Below, piece after piece: positions 1-13,285 of a stretch of DNA of 64,000 nucleotides. The position numbers were made by a program, and so were the translations under genes. Numbering within the stretch: the first letter of the stretch is position 1; the number at the start of each line of letters is the position of its first letter. The DNA comes from Abelmoschus esculentus (taxonomy: Eukaryota > Streptophyta > Magnoliopsida > Malvales > Malvaceae): NCBI GenBank assembly GCA_035048815.1, contig JAUCBN010000043.1, positions 935,001 through 999,000 on the forward strand. The letters run 5' to 3'. Under the pieces are notes generated by a model that saw nothing but the letters and a program-made list of their open reading frames with translations, searched no databases and had not been told where the DNA came from.

Positions 1-442
1 TTTTAGTTCCTCGTGTGTTTTTATAGTATTATCAAATGATCTATATAGCTGATCCTACAGACCTAGATTGTTTTTGTTGGAAAGTAGTCTAAATGGTTGG
101 ATTAATATGGTTTGGGAAGCTAATTGTGGCTTGATGTTAACTATTAGATGCTAATATGTGAAAATGCATGTATGTATACAAACAAAGAAAAAGATCTGTC
201 TGTACGCTTTATGGTTTCCTGGTGGAATCCTTTAACAAACATGAGATTGCCTGTCACGAAATCCATAGAAAGTATAAAAAATAATTTAAAATTAATTATT
301 AAATTATAATTTTTTAAAATATTTTTTAGTTCTCTGTTGTGTGATGATTGATAGTTGTTAATTATCTCAAAATAACCTAAAATGCAAAGTTCATCTTGTG
401 TGAATGTTTTTTAGTTAATTTTCTTTTGCTTTTTTCTGTCAG

Positions 443-3325
443 GGTCGTTTGTTTCGACAGCTAGTGCTTCTGTTTCTCAACAATAATGGTGATATTCAGA
501 GTGCAACCAGAGATGCACCGCTGCCTTTAACTGTTTGTTCCTCTGTCTTCTCTTTGCAGTTTCACTTTCCTTTCTCTATTGATGAATCATATAAATACTT
601 CTTGAATCTTAATATAATTACAACCAGTATCTTTGCTCTGCCAAGATAATAGTTTGTATTTTGTTGATCTTGAAGTTGAAGAAAACTAGAATTAACTAGT
701 ACTAAAGTTTGTATGTTTGTTGAATTTTTTGTATGAAAGAGAAATTTTGAAGTTCTGTTCTGTCCTATGCTTGATGCAATTTGATTATGTGAATAAGTTA
801 TTTGTTTTAAATGGCATCCAATAATACAATAATAAAGGAACAACATGAACCTGAATGTGTTTTATAGTTGATTGAAGAAGGTTTGGTTAAAATGTCATAT
901 AATTTTGAACTTTCTAATGACACCAAGGTTTGCTTGTCTATTCTGATAATTTTATTGTATTTCCTTCATGCCGTTGCTTCTTTGTTAAACAAATAAGTTC
1001 CACTTGGAGATCCTTTTGTTGTATGAACTGCTTCTTCTGGGTGTCATAGATTGCTCCCTTCTTGATGTGTTGCTTCTGAAGAAAGACATCTAACAGGTCT
1101 GCTTGTATAACTGATATTTACATATCGGATCAATGTGTTTCTGGATCTGCATTTATGATATTTGTTTTTACCATTGAGGCCTTGTCATTTCTAATAAAGT
1201 TTAGACTTCCCCCACAAAATAATTGTATCGATTAAATTTTTTAGGCAGTTTATAGTTGGTCCCTTGTTTAAGCTTCATGGGATGAATGGATACGAAATGT
1301 TCCCACTCATGATGAAAGGTGAATACAAACTTTTGGTGTTCCTGAGTCTAAGTCTACTGCAATTTTCTACATACAACAAACATTATTATTAGTTCTGGAT
1401 GACATTTTTGCGCCTAATGGTATGCCTCCTGTTGTGCAGCTGAAGATAGTGTTCAACATGCCACTATTTTTGGTTCCCTTTGTTTGTTCTTTTTTCCAAT
1501 TATTGATTTTAGATAACATCTGTGTCATGGCAGGAGGTCATAGTAGATGAAATTGATACCAAACTGCTGGTTGATTGTGCTCGTTTGACAAAGGATGGAG
1601 TAACTCGTAATCATGTTTTTACACTGCTATCCATAGTGGCAAAGTTGGTTCCTAATAAAATATTGGAGCACAACATGGATATACTTACTGTTCTGGGAGA
1701 ATTAGCAGCCTCACAGGTTTGACAAGCTATCAGCTGACTTTATTAGACTGTATGTAGTTAGTCATTTTTCTAATTGAAAATGCAATATATATTTATTAAC
1801 TTTTGGAACGAATCCTGTACTTTTCTTGAACACAAATTGTTGTTTTTCTTCCTAAACCAATTTAAAATTCATTGTTTTTGCAATTTTTTCAAAAACTTAT
1901 TGCATTCTGCAGTGATAATTATCCTATTTACTAATTACTCTGTTCTGAACATCTACATACAGATTGATAGCCATTCTAAATATGTATTTAAATATCTTAT
2001 ATCTGTTGTTGTTCCATGTTGGCTGTCTAAGACCAACAATACAGAAAATTGCTTCAGGTAATTTCATCTTAAATATTTTCATTCTTAAATTATACCTGGT
2101 TGTGGCTGTTACTAAATAATCCAACTTGGCTTGTTCAGATTTTCATAAATGTATTGCCTGAGAGCATAGGAGGCTGTCACTTGTTGTATTCCTGTTGAGG
2201 TATCATCTAAACTTGGAACTTGATAATAACCAAATTAATGCATTGATAAGTTTGTATTTGCGATTACTTTCTGGACATCAGTAAGTTTCTGGTGCCCCAC
2301 CTCCTAGGTTAGTTATTGTGCAACAATGCATTTGAAATATGGGAGTTTTGGAGGTATTGTGCAACTATGTGAGTTATTGATGTATAACATATGTTTAATT
2401 TGGTTGCTATCTCCTGGTGGTTCTCATATGAATTACTATCTACTGTTAGACATCAAAACCAGTGGTTAGTTTTTGCACCGCAGTTTATTGTTGAAGTTTT
2501 GAGTTGTGTTGCAACTATTGACAATGACATCGTGAAGAGAATCCATCCATTTGTAGCTTCTGGTCTTTAAACAGGTGTAATAGGAGGTTCTGATCACAAG
2601 GTACTTCAAAATCATGCGTGTAATCATTTGAAAATTGTTTTTACTGTTACTTCTATTTTGTTTTGGGAATTCTTTCCACAACACTGATGTTTCTTATTGT
2701 AAGATGCAGAAAGTATGAATTATATACAGATTTTATGTAGGTCGGTGCTTTGATGATTGTTCGATTATTTGGAAATAAAGTGGCATTGTCTCCCAAGCTT
2801 GTAAATACTACGATTCGAACGGTCACTGAGGTTGCTAGGGAAGATGTAAAAGAGTTTATTGATTTGCAATGGTTTCGATTGTTCTTTATGGCTTTGATAA
2901 ATCTTGTTCAGGTAAAAGTATCATACTCCTTCCAATTCTGTTTTGTCATCCAAATTTTGTAGTGTTTATGAATTTATAATGTCAATATTCTCTATTGATG
3001 TGGTTTTGGCACTTTTCATTTGATGTTTACATACATATCATACAGTTTGTGATGCTTTTCTCATGATGAACATGTTAAAATTAAATTAGTTTAATCCAAA
3101 TTCTCATCTGATCGGTGTTTTCTAACAGGTGCTCGATGCACCTTCCTTGCAAATGGGTCTAGTCGATATCACTTGATTTGGGAATCACGATATTATCACA
3201 ACAAATGTTAGGTTCTGGTTATCAACTTTGTATCGTTCTTATTTCCCTTACTGTAGTTTGTGCAAATTTTGCAGTCATAGTCAGATATTCCCGAAGAAAG
3301 CCTTGGAAATTAAGGGATATCAGGT
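443..3325 (+). pseudogene. UTP10/HEATR1-like HEAT-repeat gene remnant, copy 1
   Basis: Scattered exon-like blocks in order read as plant UTP10/HEATR1 (U3 snoRNP/ribosome-biogenesis HEAT protein): about 443-540 (LFRQLVLLFLNNNGDIQSAT), 1534-1716 (LLVDCARLTKDGVTRNHVF), 1963-2057 (VVPCWLSKTNNTE), 2139-2200, 2484-2600 (ATIDNDIVKRIHPFV), 2741-2911 (GNKVALSPKLVN) and about 3270-3325. Several blocks keep AG acceptors and GT donors. Lesions are visible: the 2139 block reads INVLPE and then shifts frame, the other frame giving EHRRLSLVVFLLR; the 2484 block has TAA at 2578-2580 where the duplicate copy keeps CAA. No start codon or full frame survives. The family assignment comes from remembered motif similarity, so the exact orthologue is uncertain, but the pseudogene status is directly visible. 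Confidence 0.72.
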
Positions 3326-3867
3326 AACTTATTGTTTCTTTGAACATTGTTGAAAATTTAATATAATACGGCAACTATTACAAGAGTTTAATATTGATAG
3401 ATTCGTTGCCATACTGTTAGCATCTTTGACTGATCAAAGGTGTGAAGCTAATTAGTTTTTGCTGCTTGTCCTCTTTTTTTGACATACTTCTACATCTAAG
3501 TTGATTTTTTGTTTATTATAGTTCTCATGACTTATATCATCTTGCTTTAATGTGAATAATAGATGCAGTTTCTTTGAGAAATTTATTGGATCATATTATC
3601 TTGAAGATTTTGTTCACTTGTATGAAATTATCCGAGGATGATAGTTAATTGGTAAGTTCTGAATCAGGTATGTCTTATAAATTATCAACATTCCTATTTC
3701 AATTTAAAATTTTGTTCCACATGTGTGCATGACACACAGGTGATTCATATGCTATATAATTATATTTTTTATTTTTGTATTGTATTTATTTTTTACTTCA
3801 TGCCTTTAGTTTGATGTTGTCATGGGTGCTTGAATAATTCATGCCTTCTAGGACTATATATATATAT

Positions 3868-4395
3868 ATATATGGTCTTTGTTTAGGGTCTGAAGTTTAT
3901 AGATTTTAGGTTTAGAATTAGGGATAGTGGTTAAAATATAAGGTTTATAATTATAATAATGTATAATTTAGGATTTAGTGGTTGAGTTTTTATTTTAGGA
4001 TAATATGGTTAGAATATTAGTTTTAACATATATAATTATATATTATTATACTATATAAATTATTATTATATTTTAGTATATATTATATACCATATATTAT
4101 TATAATTATATATTATTATATTTACTATTAAATATTATTATTAAAATAATTGTTATTATTTATATGTATAACTTATTACTTATTATTAATATTATTATTA
4201 TTAGTAGTATAATTATTGTTCATATATTTTATTATTATATATTATTATTATTATAATACTAATATTATATATTATTATTAATATTTATTAATATTATATT
4301 ATATATATTATTATAATTGTTATTATTTATTATTATTATAATTATATATATTATATATTATTATATTTATTATTAAATATTATTAGTATTATAAT
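3868..4395. repeat. TA/TTA low-complexity tract in unit 1
   Basis: The block begins with a (TA)n run at 3868-3884 and continues as near-pure ATT/TTA triplets and TATA words. No coding or RNA signal is visible. It occupies the same relative place in unit 1 as 5640-6060 does in unit 2, so the low-complexity DNA was part of the duplicated segment or expanded in both. Confidence 0.85.
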
Positions 4396-4435
4396 GATGT
4401 CCTTCCAAAGGGCTTTGGCTGAGCCTCTTAGTATG

Positions 4436-5610
4436 ATGATAATAACCAAATTAATGCATCGATAAGTTTGTATTTACGATTACTATCCGGACATGGTTAA
4501 GTTTTTGTATGGTGTTAAAGTTTCCGGTGCCCGTCCTCCTAGGTTTGTTATTGTGCATCAATGCATTCGAGATATGAGGAGGTAATGGTATTGTGCAACT
4601 ATGTGAGTTATTGCTGCATAACATATGTTTAATTTGGTTGCTATCTCCTCGTGATTCTCGTATTGGGTTGTGTTTCAACTATTGACAGTGACCTCATGAA
4701 GAGTTCTTCCATTTGTTGCTTCTGGTTATCAAACTGGTGCAATAGGAGGTTCTGATCACAAGGTACTTCAAAATCATTTGAAAAGTGTTTTTACTGTGAA
4801 TTGTATTTTGTTTTGGGAATTCTTTCCACAACATTAAGGTTGCTGATTGCAAGATGCAGAAAGTATACAGATTTTACGTAGGTCGGTTCTAGTTATCAAC
4901 TTTGTATTGTTCCTATTTCCCTTATTCTAGTTTGTACAAATTTTGCAGTCATAAGTCTGTTGATATTCCCGTACAAGGCCTTGGAAAGTGAGGGATATCA
5001 GGTAACTTATTGTTTCTTTTGAAAATTTAATATAGTATTGCAATTCTATTGTTACCATGTTTATTTATAATTTACCTTTTTGGTCCGGCGTTATTTTTTG
5101 AACTATCTAAAGAGTTTAATATTCATAAAGTCCTTGCCATACTGTTAGCATCTCTTACTAATCAAAAGTGCGAAGCTAATTAGTTTTTGTTGCTTGTCAT
5201 TTTTTTGACATACTTTTGCATCTAAGTTTATTTTTGTTCATTGCATGATTCATATTATCTTGCTTTAATATTAGAAATAGATACAATTTCTTTAAGAAAT
5301 TTAATGGATCATATTGTCTTAAAGATTCTATTAACCTACATGAAATTATCTGAGAATGATGGTTTATTGTTTTGAATCGGGTATGTCTTGTAAATTATCA
5401 ACCTTCTTCTTTTAATTTAAATTTTTGTTCCACATGTGCGCATAAAACAGGTGATTCATATGTTTTACATCATTATATTTTTTATTTTTGTATTGTATTT
5501 ATTTTCTGCTTTATGCCTTTATTTTTATCTATTAATGTTGTCATGGGTGTTTGAATAATTCATGCCTTCTAAGACTATATATATAGTCTCAGTCTAGGGT
5601 GTAAAGTTTT
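4436..5610 (+). pseudogene. UTP10-like remnant, duplicated copy 2
   Basis: This block repeats 2218-3900 with scattered substitutions and indels. It keeps the exon around 4670-4762, where ASGYQTGAIGGSDHK is readable, and the short exon near 4950-5000 (SVDIP-like). It lacks the whole GNKVALSPKLVN exon: the text jumps from the equivalent of about 2745 to the equivalent of about 3210 at position 4885. A 2-bp length difference near 4700 shifts the frame relative to copy 1. It therefore carries lesions of its own and cannot encode a working HEAT protein. Confidence 0.7.
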
Positions 5611-5639
5611 TGAATTTTAGGTGTAGGCATTTAGAATGA

Positions 5640-7240
5640 AGGATAATGGTTAAAATATAAGGTTTATAATTATAATAAAATATAGGATTAGTGATTAAGG
5701 TTTTGTTTTAGGATAATTATTATATTATATAAATTATTATGATATTAATATTATTTATTATTATTTAATATATTATATTACATATATATTATTATATTTA
5801 TTATTAGATATTATTATTAATATAATTGTTCTTATTTATATGTATAACATTTTTGTTATTACTTATTATTAATAATATAATTATTAGTATTATAATTATT
5901 GTTTATATATTTTGTTATTATATATTATTATTTGTATATTAAATACTATTATTATAATAATTGTTGTTATTTATATATATAATATTTATTATTACTTATT
6001 ATTAATAATATTGTTTAATATTATATAATAATTATTATTATTGTTATTACTATTATTGCTTTTAAATGTCTTCAAAATATGTGTGCAGAAATTGTTTAGA
6101 TAGTGATAATTTTTATTATTGAAAATGCTTCATTGTTATTATGTTGTCATGTGCTTAAACATTTGATGCCTTCTAGGTTTTTATATATTGTTTTAATTTT
6201 TTCAGTGATGTTTCTCTTCTTGAATTTATCTGATCTTGTGTTTATTGTACCTTGACTAATGAATTTATTCTTTTCGGTGGTTTTTTTTCTTTCTATTTAT
6301 TTTAATTTTGTCCTTATTTTAACTTTTAATTTTTATTGTTTTTAATTCAGTGGTTTTCTATATTATATATTATTATCAATGATTTATCGTATGTTATATT
6401 TATATTTTCTTTGTGTGTTTAATATATGTGTATTATAGTTATATCATATATTATATTGTATGTATATCGTATATTATTTTATAACATCAACATTATATAA
6501 ATTACTATATATATTTATATTATATATTATTTTATTATATTAATTATTGTTATATTTATATATTATATAATATAACATATGTTATAACTTGTATTTGTAT
6601 GTTATATATATATCACTATCATAGTATTTACATATTATTATTATTATTTATACATATGTTATAACTTGTATGTTATGTATGTTTACTTTAATATGATTTA
6701 ATATTGCATGGATATTGTACGTATATTATATATTATTCATATATAATATTTGTATTATACTTTTATTATTATACGTATTTATTTAATATGTATATTTACG
6801 TATTATATTATTACCGTATAATGTGTATTATAATTATATCATATATTATATTGTATATTATTTTATGACATAAATATTATATAAATTATTATATATATTT
6901 ATATTATATTATATGTTATTTTATTATATTAATTATTGTTATATGTATATATTATAATATAATATATTTATAATTATTTAACTCGTATTTATATAGTTAT
7001 TATTATTATTGTTATTATTATATTACTTTAACATGGTTTAATATTGAATGGATAATACACATATTATATATTTTTTGTATATAATTCACTCTATATTTTA
7101 CGTATTATACTTTTATTATATTGCACATTATATATAATATTAATTTTATATTACTTTTATTATATTATTTGTATTATACTTTTATTATTATACATATTAA
7201 CGTATTTATTTAATATATATTATTATATTATATGTTTTGT
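5640..7240. repeat. Long AT-rich degenerate microsatellite block
   Basis: About 1.6 kb of TTA/ATT/TAT words. It has internal higher-order repetition: the stretch around 6440-6580 (tatattatattgtat, attattgttatat) recurs at about 6838-6980 with small changes, giving a spacing near 395 bp. No ORF or RNA gene is supported. Confidence 0.8.
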
Positions 7241-7582
7241 ATTATGTACTTTTTCGACGTCCTGAGTTCGATGACGCGGTTCGTTTTTCGAAATTAGAAC
7301 TTGAAGTATCATTTTTAAGGTTTTTTAGTTCAAATGATTAGGTAAAGTTTTCTTTATCGAAATTTGAATTTGGTTTATCGTTTAGTTCAGGTGACGTGAA
7401 TTCGAACCCGAACATCTGCTTCAGGTGTGTCTCTCCCGTTATTTCTGTTTACCATTGTGTGTAGATTCTGTTATTCTGAATAAGCATGTTGATTGTATCA
7501 TTTTTGTAATTCTTTGAGCACGCCTCTTGTTAGTATTAAGGCATGCATTCTGACTCTATAATTCTGTTCTAAGTTGTACAAA

Positions 7583-8770
7583 TATGGATATGGGACGGAG
7601 ACGGGGACGGAGACGGAGACGAGTACAGAAAACGGCAATTCTCAAAATTATAGGGTACGAGTACGGTAAGGGTACGGCAAATATAAAATAAATTTTAATA
7701 TATATAATAAAAATTTATAATATAACAAGGACTAAAATTATAATTATATTAAACAATAATTATAATTATTTAAATTCACTTTTAATAATTTTAAATTATT
7801 TTTAACATTTATATTAAAAGATTACAAAAATCAAATGATCAAACTGAAAGAAAATTTAACTTTGTATTTTAAATTAAAAAAATAATAAATAATGAAATTA
7901 AAATTTTATATAATTAAAATAAAATTTATCGATCACATTAATACAATCTTTAATAATACATAAATGCTATAGATTATAGCCAACAAACAACAATAAAAAT
8001 AAAAGAAAATAATTATTATTTTAAAATTTTAAAAATTAATTAATCACCGCAACTAATAATTTAATAAAAGAATCCCACCAATCCAATTGCCATTTTATAA
8101 GTCTTTCTCTCTCTAAAACCCATCACTTTCCCTTATCTGCAACCAACAGAACTTTCAGTTTTGTCGCCGTTCTTATTTTTACCTTTCTTGCTATCAAACA
8201 GCATCGAAAATGCAGCAGGGTACTCTTTCTACTACTATTTATTAAATACAGAAAGATTTTCAAAACAAAAATGTTTTTTCGATATAAAACACTCATGTCG
8301 ATAAAACGATTTGAGCCCCTTTTTTCAATGCTGAATCGATGACCTATGTATAAAGGGATAAGAATTCTTTGAATTTGAAAAAAAAAAAGAAACAACTTTG
8401 CTGACAAATTACAATTAGACATTATACAATTCTAAGTACAATTAGAAATTCTAAATTATATGTAAATTTTTTATTTATTTATTATACATTATACTTTAAT
8501 TATACTTTTTAGTTTTTTGATATATTTTCTATTTTGGTCAGAAGAATCCTCCGAATATTATCTGCAACCAACAAAGCTTCCATTTTTGCCGTCGTTCTTA
8601 TCTCCATTAACTATCGATTTTCTCCAGAACATTGGTCGGAAAATCTAAATGTCAAACCAAAAGCAGTCGAAACGTCCCCGGATACGTCCCCGTAAGCGTT
8701 GACCGTCCCCGAGACGTCCCCAAGCTGTCCCCGTCCTGAAACCGTATCGAGGACGTGGGACGCCCTCAAA
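7583..8770. mobile_element. Possible inverted-repeat element with GRGACG ends
   Basis: The left end carries five perfect GRGACG hexamers (7592-7621) followed by related gtacg words. The right end (about 8670-8770) carries the reverse complement, a series of CGTCCCC and CCGTCCC words and a GTATCGAGGACG-like stretch. The roughly 1.1 kb between them is AT-rich and contains a direct repeat (ttatctgcaaccaaca at 8133 and 8559, each followed by a ttttg-cgtcgttctta block). No transposase is recognisable and no target-site duplication is clear. It could equally be two independent GC-rich tracts; element status is an inference. Confidence 0.4.
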
Positions 8771-8789
8771 GTCCCGTGCTTCATAGATT

Positions 8790-10055
8790 CTGTTCATGCC
8801 TCTTGTTATTCTGTTCATTTTTGTAATTTTGTTCATGTAATTCCGAATTTATTACATTATATTTTGATTATTATATTTTATTGTACTGGACTTGGACTTA
8901 TAGATATTTATTTTGGTCTTTTATTCGGATTTCAGGGTTATTTATGTTTATTACTAATATTGGTTGAACCTTCAGTTATTTTAAATATTAAATTTCACAA
9001 TAATTTTATCAGAACTTTGTATTTATTTTGTTAAAACCTAACTTGGAAGAGAAGTTTTTGTAGCGTAATTCATAAGTTTTAATTTAAAGTAATTAGGGAA
9101 AATTTAGGGGTTACAGAGTGATATCCTGGTCTTCAAGTGTCGTATCCTTTGATACCATTTTCAAATATTTTTAATATATTTTAATCGATTTGTTGTCGTC
9201 CACCGCATCGGTCGTTGGATCTTCTTGACTACCATGTAAAACATCCAAATTATCGAATGGTTCCTTCGAAAGATTCATGAACGACGTGTGGGTTGATCGG
9301 TGTGAGAAAGATACTTCATTTTGTTGTCGACAACGTCGACGGGAGTGTTTAACATTTGATGAGCTTGAATTAATTAATCAATATTTAATTAAAAAGAGTG
9401 TTTAACATTTTATTGGGATCTTATTAGTCTCATAACCTTAATTAAAGGGTCAGTAGGTGAATTCTCCACTGGCTTAATCCTTGTGTTAATGATTTAATTC
9501 TTAAAAAATTTCTGATAACCAATCTCATTCTCACTGAAGGCACTGTAAGATCATTTCATTGTGATCAAATTTCAGTAGAAATTGGTTCCCTGAAATCCGG
9601 CGAACAAAGATTATTCCACTCCATTGTCTGCAATTATCTCAATAAGCATTGCACTCTACAGATTAGGGGTAAAAAAAAAAACTCGATTAAAAAAATCAAT
9701 TCAAGTTTGAATTGATTGTGACATGACGATGATATCAAAACTCAATCGAGTTTAATTTGATGTTAACTCAAACTCAAGTTGGTGTTTAAATTTATTGGTC
9801 ATCTGTTTTTTAGGATAATACGTACACATAAATATTTACGTTTTACTGACAAAAACATCAGATCTTACGGTTTGCAGACAAATGAGGTGAACTTAAGCTT
9901 TAGTAATTAGATAAACTGCTGAACAAAGACATTACAAAGTTTCACCAAAATGAAAATCCGAAAGTGTGTCTGAAATGCAATGTCAGCTAAAACCATGAAA
10001 ATCAGAACCAGTAGCTCAACTCTACACCAGTTGTTACATACATTAATCTATGAGA
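8790..10055. other. Intergenic, no gene seen
   Basis: Apart from the coding-like remnant at 9460-9680, this stretch shows no supported gene. The segment 9665-9790 (aggggtaaaa, then alternating tcaattcaa and actcgag-like words) resembles a common dispersed plant repeat. The final 100-150 bp before 10056 is probably the 3' UTR of the minus-strand exchanger. Confidence 0.5.
9460..9680 (+). other. Unidentified coding-like remnant
   Basis: An open frame with no ATG runs from about 9467 to 9715. It reads LKKFLITNLILTEGTVRSFH and continues DQISVEIGSLKSGEQRLFHS and IVCNYLNKHCTLQI. Composition looks like protein rather than the surrounding AT-rich DNA, and a poly-A-like run follows at 9670-9681. I do not recognise the family. 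It may be an orphan exon, a processed fragment, or chance. Confidence 0.25.
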
Positions 10056-13000
10056 CTACGACCAACCAAAGACATAATCGAGAACATATACGAGACCTAA
10101 AGAAAACGGATAAAGGATGTAAGCGACGGAACATGTCCATAGAGGGAATGTAGTTCGGAAACTGGCGAATGCACCCATTATGAGGCAAACGACGAGAATC
10201 ACCAACACTTCGGATGAGAAATCCCATGTTAATCCCCTTACGTAAACAAGTGCAAGAAAAACTGATAGGCAGAGGACGTTGTTCATCGTTACTGCCCCGT
10301 AAAGCTGCATCATAAGTTGATGATCAGTCACGTGATTGCAAAGTTCTCTCAGATAACAAGCGGAGTTAGACGAAAACATACCTCGGAAAATGTTAAGGAT
10401 GCAGTCCTTTGCTTCTTACGGGAGGCAAAGATGATGGCTGACACAGCTTCACTCGAATTGGTAGCTAATGGCAATGCGATGAACGAGATGAAAAAAGATG
10501 GAATGCTTGTTGCTGAAGAAAAGTTATCGACGGCATCTACCAGTGGATATGCAAATGCAGCTGCAATAATGGTACCTAGTAATAACATTAGTACAGCTTT
10601 GATGGAGATCCATCGAGGGTTTTCAACGCTCTCGACGGCCTCATCACTTTGTTCCTCTGACCCTAGCAAAGTATGTTCTCTCTTTGTTTGCTGCAATAGT
10701 AATTCTAGTAAGTCAGTCCACTGCACTATGTTATGATCATAAAGAAGTCATCAATGCTATACTTACCTGGTGAAAATCGTCGATAAACTTAAACGTTCCG
10801 GCATTAGGTTCAACATAATCACCCCCAGTTTGCTTTGCCTCAGAAATCCACTTTGTGATCCCTCTTATAAACTCATCCTCTTGAATGAGAGAGTCAAGGG
10901 AGGTATCGAAATCTTCCAGTACTTTTCGCACAGCATCATCTCTATCCAATTCGATCTCTTCAAACCAGATTCCTATAATCAATGCTTTCAATTCAGTAGG
11001 TGAAAGAGCACCATCGTGATTCTCATCAATGGCCGCAAACAACCTGTAGTTCAGAGAGTATGTAAATGTTACAAGTACAATGTACAAGAAGAAGCAAGTT
11101 TCAAAACTCGAAACTCACTTCTTTATCATCTCTGTGTTGGGTTCCCCATCATCAGTAAGAAGCCTTCCCAGAGAATGCATTTTCAAGTGCTTTAAAATTC
11201 CCGAAATGACATGCTTGTGCTTCACGAAAGCAAGTCTTCTTCTCTGGATCCAAGGTTGAAACACCTGCAATATACAGACATGATAACAAAATCATGTGTT
11301 ATAAGAGAATCTATTAATTTTTCTTAAAGAATTTTTAAACTAAACATTTGAAGATATGATGATGGAATTCCTTTCTGGAAAATACTATTAACCTGATAAA
11401 CGCAATAAGAAATCAACATCAAGATCGAAACAATAAGTGCAATCAAAACAGCTAAATGCCTTCCCGAAGTCGAATTGAGAACTTGTGGCAGTTGAACAAT
11501 AAGAAATGGGACAACTGATATAGCCATTATCCTTGCAGCATAGCATGTCCAAATATCAGTGCTAACACCCGTCTCTGCAAAATCGGACAAACTTCCGGTT
11601 ATGGGAATTTAGAAGAATGCATGACATAATGCATGGTAAAACAACCCTCAACCACTTACAACACCAACTACCAAAGGACATTGTTAAGAAAAGCTATCAG
11701 CTATGTACCTGTTAAGCTAAACCCTTTTGTATTCATCCCATCAATTGCGAATGAATCACGAAGATCACACTTGCCAACAACAACGCAGGATCCCCATATC
11801 AACGTGAGAAGCATGACGGTCGACCCTGCTAACAACCCCATTCCAACAGAGACCTGACCTTGAGCAGTTTCCAACGTTCCAGAGAGTCCAGACACTAGAT
11901 GAAAACAGGCAGATCAATTATTATCATTCTAGAACTCAGTCTTGATTGTGATTTACAACAGCAAATCCATAAGCTTTGCAATCCAAGTTAGATTTTTCCC
12001 CAGCTTCCTATGTCAACATCTAAAGTTGAATATGTTTAAGTCCAAACAAGATCAACCAATCAAAAAAGCAGCAAAGATTTTCATGTTCTAACTGCCGTGT
12101 CTTAAAAAAATAGCATAACCCCACATGTCTTTTAATTCTCAAAAATTCCATTGCTTTTCCCCACAAACTACCATGGAAAGTAAACAAAGAACTTGCAGGG
12201 TTTGAATTCAAATCTCCAACCCCACATCTTTTATAATATTAATAATGGTTTACTGAAAGTCCTCGGCTGCCATTGGTCACTAAACAAGCAACATTTGATT
12301 CTGTCCACCCAGATCCATTGCAAAAAGATTAAATACATGATCCAAAAGCATAAATTTCTTATTTTTTTAAAAATATAAAAAACAAATTCATAAATTTCTA
12401 TATAAATATAAGGCGTGATGAAAATACTAATAAAGTATACAAGATATTCAATACAAAAGCAGATTCTTATAAAAAAAATTAATTATATACCACATGACAA
12501 AAAAGCTGGGAACCACAGGAAAAGAATAATAAACTAAAAACCAAAATATATATATAATCTGAAAATTATACAGAATCTTATTTTAGGAAATTTTCTATAT
12601 ATAGAATCTTAAAATTTGCATCACATTAAAGCTTATTTATGGTATGATTTGAACATTCAGTTTCCAGAAAAGAAGGGTCAAGATCTAAACTTTTCAACTT
12701 TCCTCCTTTTTCGATGAGTCAAGCGGTGGGAAACTAAATGTAACCTTGTCGCATTTTCTCGACACCCAAACAAGATAATAAAATTTTCTGAAAGGGAAAA
12801 CAAAACAAAACAGAAATTTAAAAGTTACCGAGAATAAGCATTGCATCGGGTAGAGCTCCGAGCATGGGCAAGAACAATCCTCCCACGATACCAGGACCGA
12901 GAATCTCAAGCAACAGCTCACTTCCATTGGACAAGTAAGTAGCGGCTAAATACATAAGGTATCCATAAACAATGATCAAAAACAAGTTTCCCAGAACCGT

Positions 13001-13216
13001 GTTGGTACAGGGTAAGAATCCATACGACTGCTCACACGTTTCCTCAGCCGAAACCATCGGTTTATGGAGGATGTAAGGCGGATTTACGACGGTGGTAACC
13101 CCATCTGAAACGAGACCGGTCGGGGATGGGCGAGTGGTGATGAAGCGTGCGTGTGATGGTAAAGAAGACCAACATAAGGTGAAGAGGATGAGGAACAGGA
13201 AATTCTTGGCAGACAT
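10056..13216 (-). CDS. NCL: EF-hand sodium/calcium exchanger, NCL type
   Basis: Membrane cation exchanger of the CaCA superfamily; the plant NCL family moves Na+/Ca2+ and contributes to salt and Ca2+ homeostasis. Seven exons on the minus strand (13216-12829, 11894-11709, 11574-11393, 11264-11119, 11043-10767, 10690-10382, 10304-10056) total 1737 bp, 578 aa, close to the known length. All junctions are GT-AG. An N-terminal signal peptide (MSAKNFLFLILFTLC) is followed by the first Na_Ca_ex half with GALPDAMLILVSGLSG. A cytosolic loop holds a canonical EF-hand (DENHDGALSPTE, about 300-311) and a weaker one (DTSLDSLIQEDE). The second alpha-repeat half contains ALPLATNSSEAVSA. The start is the first ATG in frame with the signal peptide. 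Function is inferred from the family. Confidence 0.93.
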
Positions 13217-13285
13217 ATTTTGTTCTGTAAATTTTTACATTGAAAAGTGATTGGAAATTGGAAATTGAAAAAGAAATCTTGTAGC

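Larger units (their letters stand above)
2218..6180 (+). repeat. Degenerate tandem duplication (about 2.2 kb unit)
   Basis: Unit 1 starts near 2218 (gataataaccaaattaatgc) and unit 2 near 4439 with the same words. The match continues through the GATCACAAGGTACTTCAAAA block (2593/4754), the 3210/4890 block, the 3330/5000 block and the CATGCCTTCTAGGAC block (3840/5560), into AT-rich DNA. A third, very short echo (tgttgtcatgtgcttaaa, tgatgccttctagg) lies at 6143-6180. Unit 2 is shorter because of an internal deletion of about 465 bp. Confidence 0.75.

Noticed and set aside
3868..7240. Possible CRISPR-like or satellite array in the TTA tract
   Set aside because: No fixed repeat-spacer structure; simple AT-rich low complexity.
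8123..8422. 99-codon minus frame in the GRGACG element
   Set aside because: Phe/Leu/Lys-rich composition of AT-rich DNA, no domain, no TPase motif.
10317..11003. Plus-strand open frames over the NCL exons
   Set aside because: They are antisense shadows of the exchanger exons, which carry the homology and splice sites.
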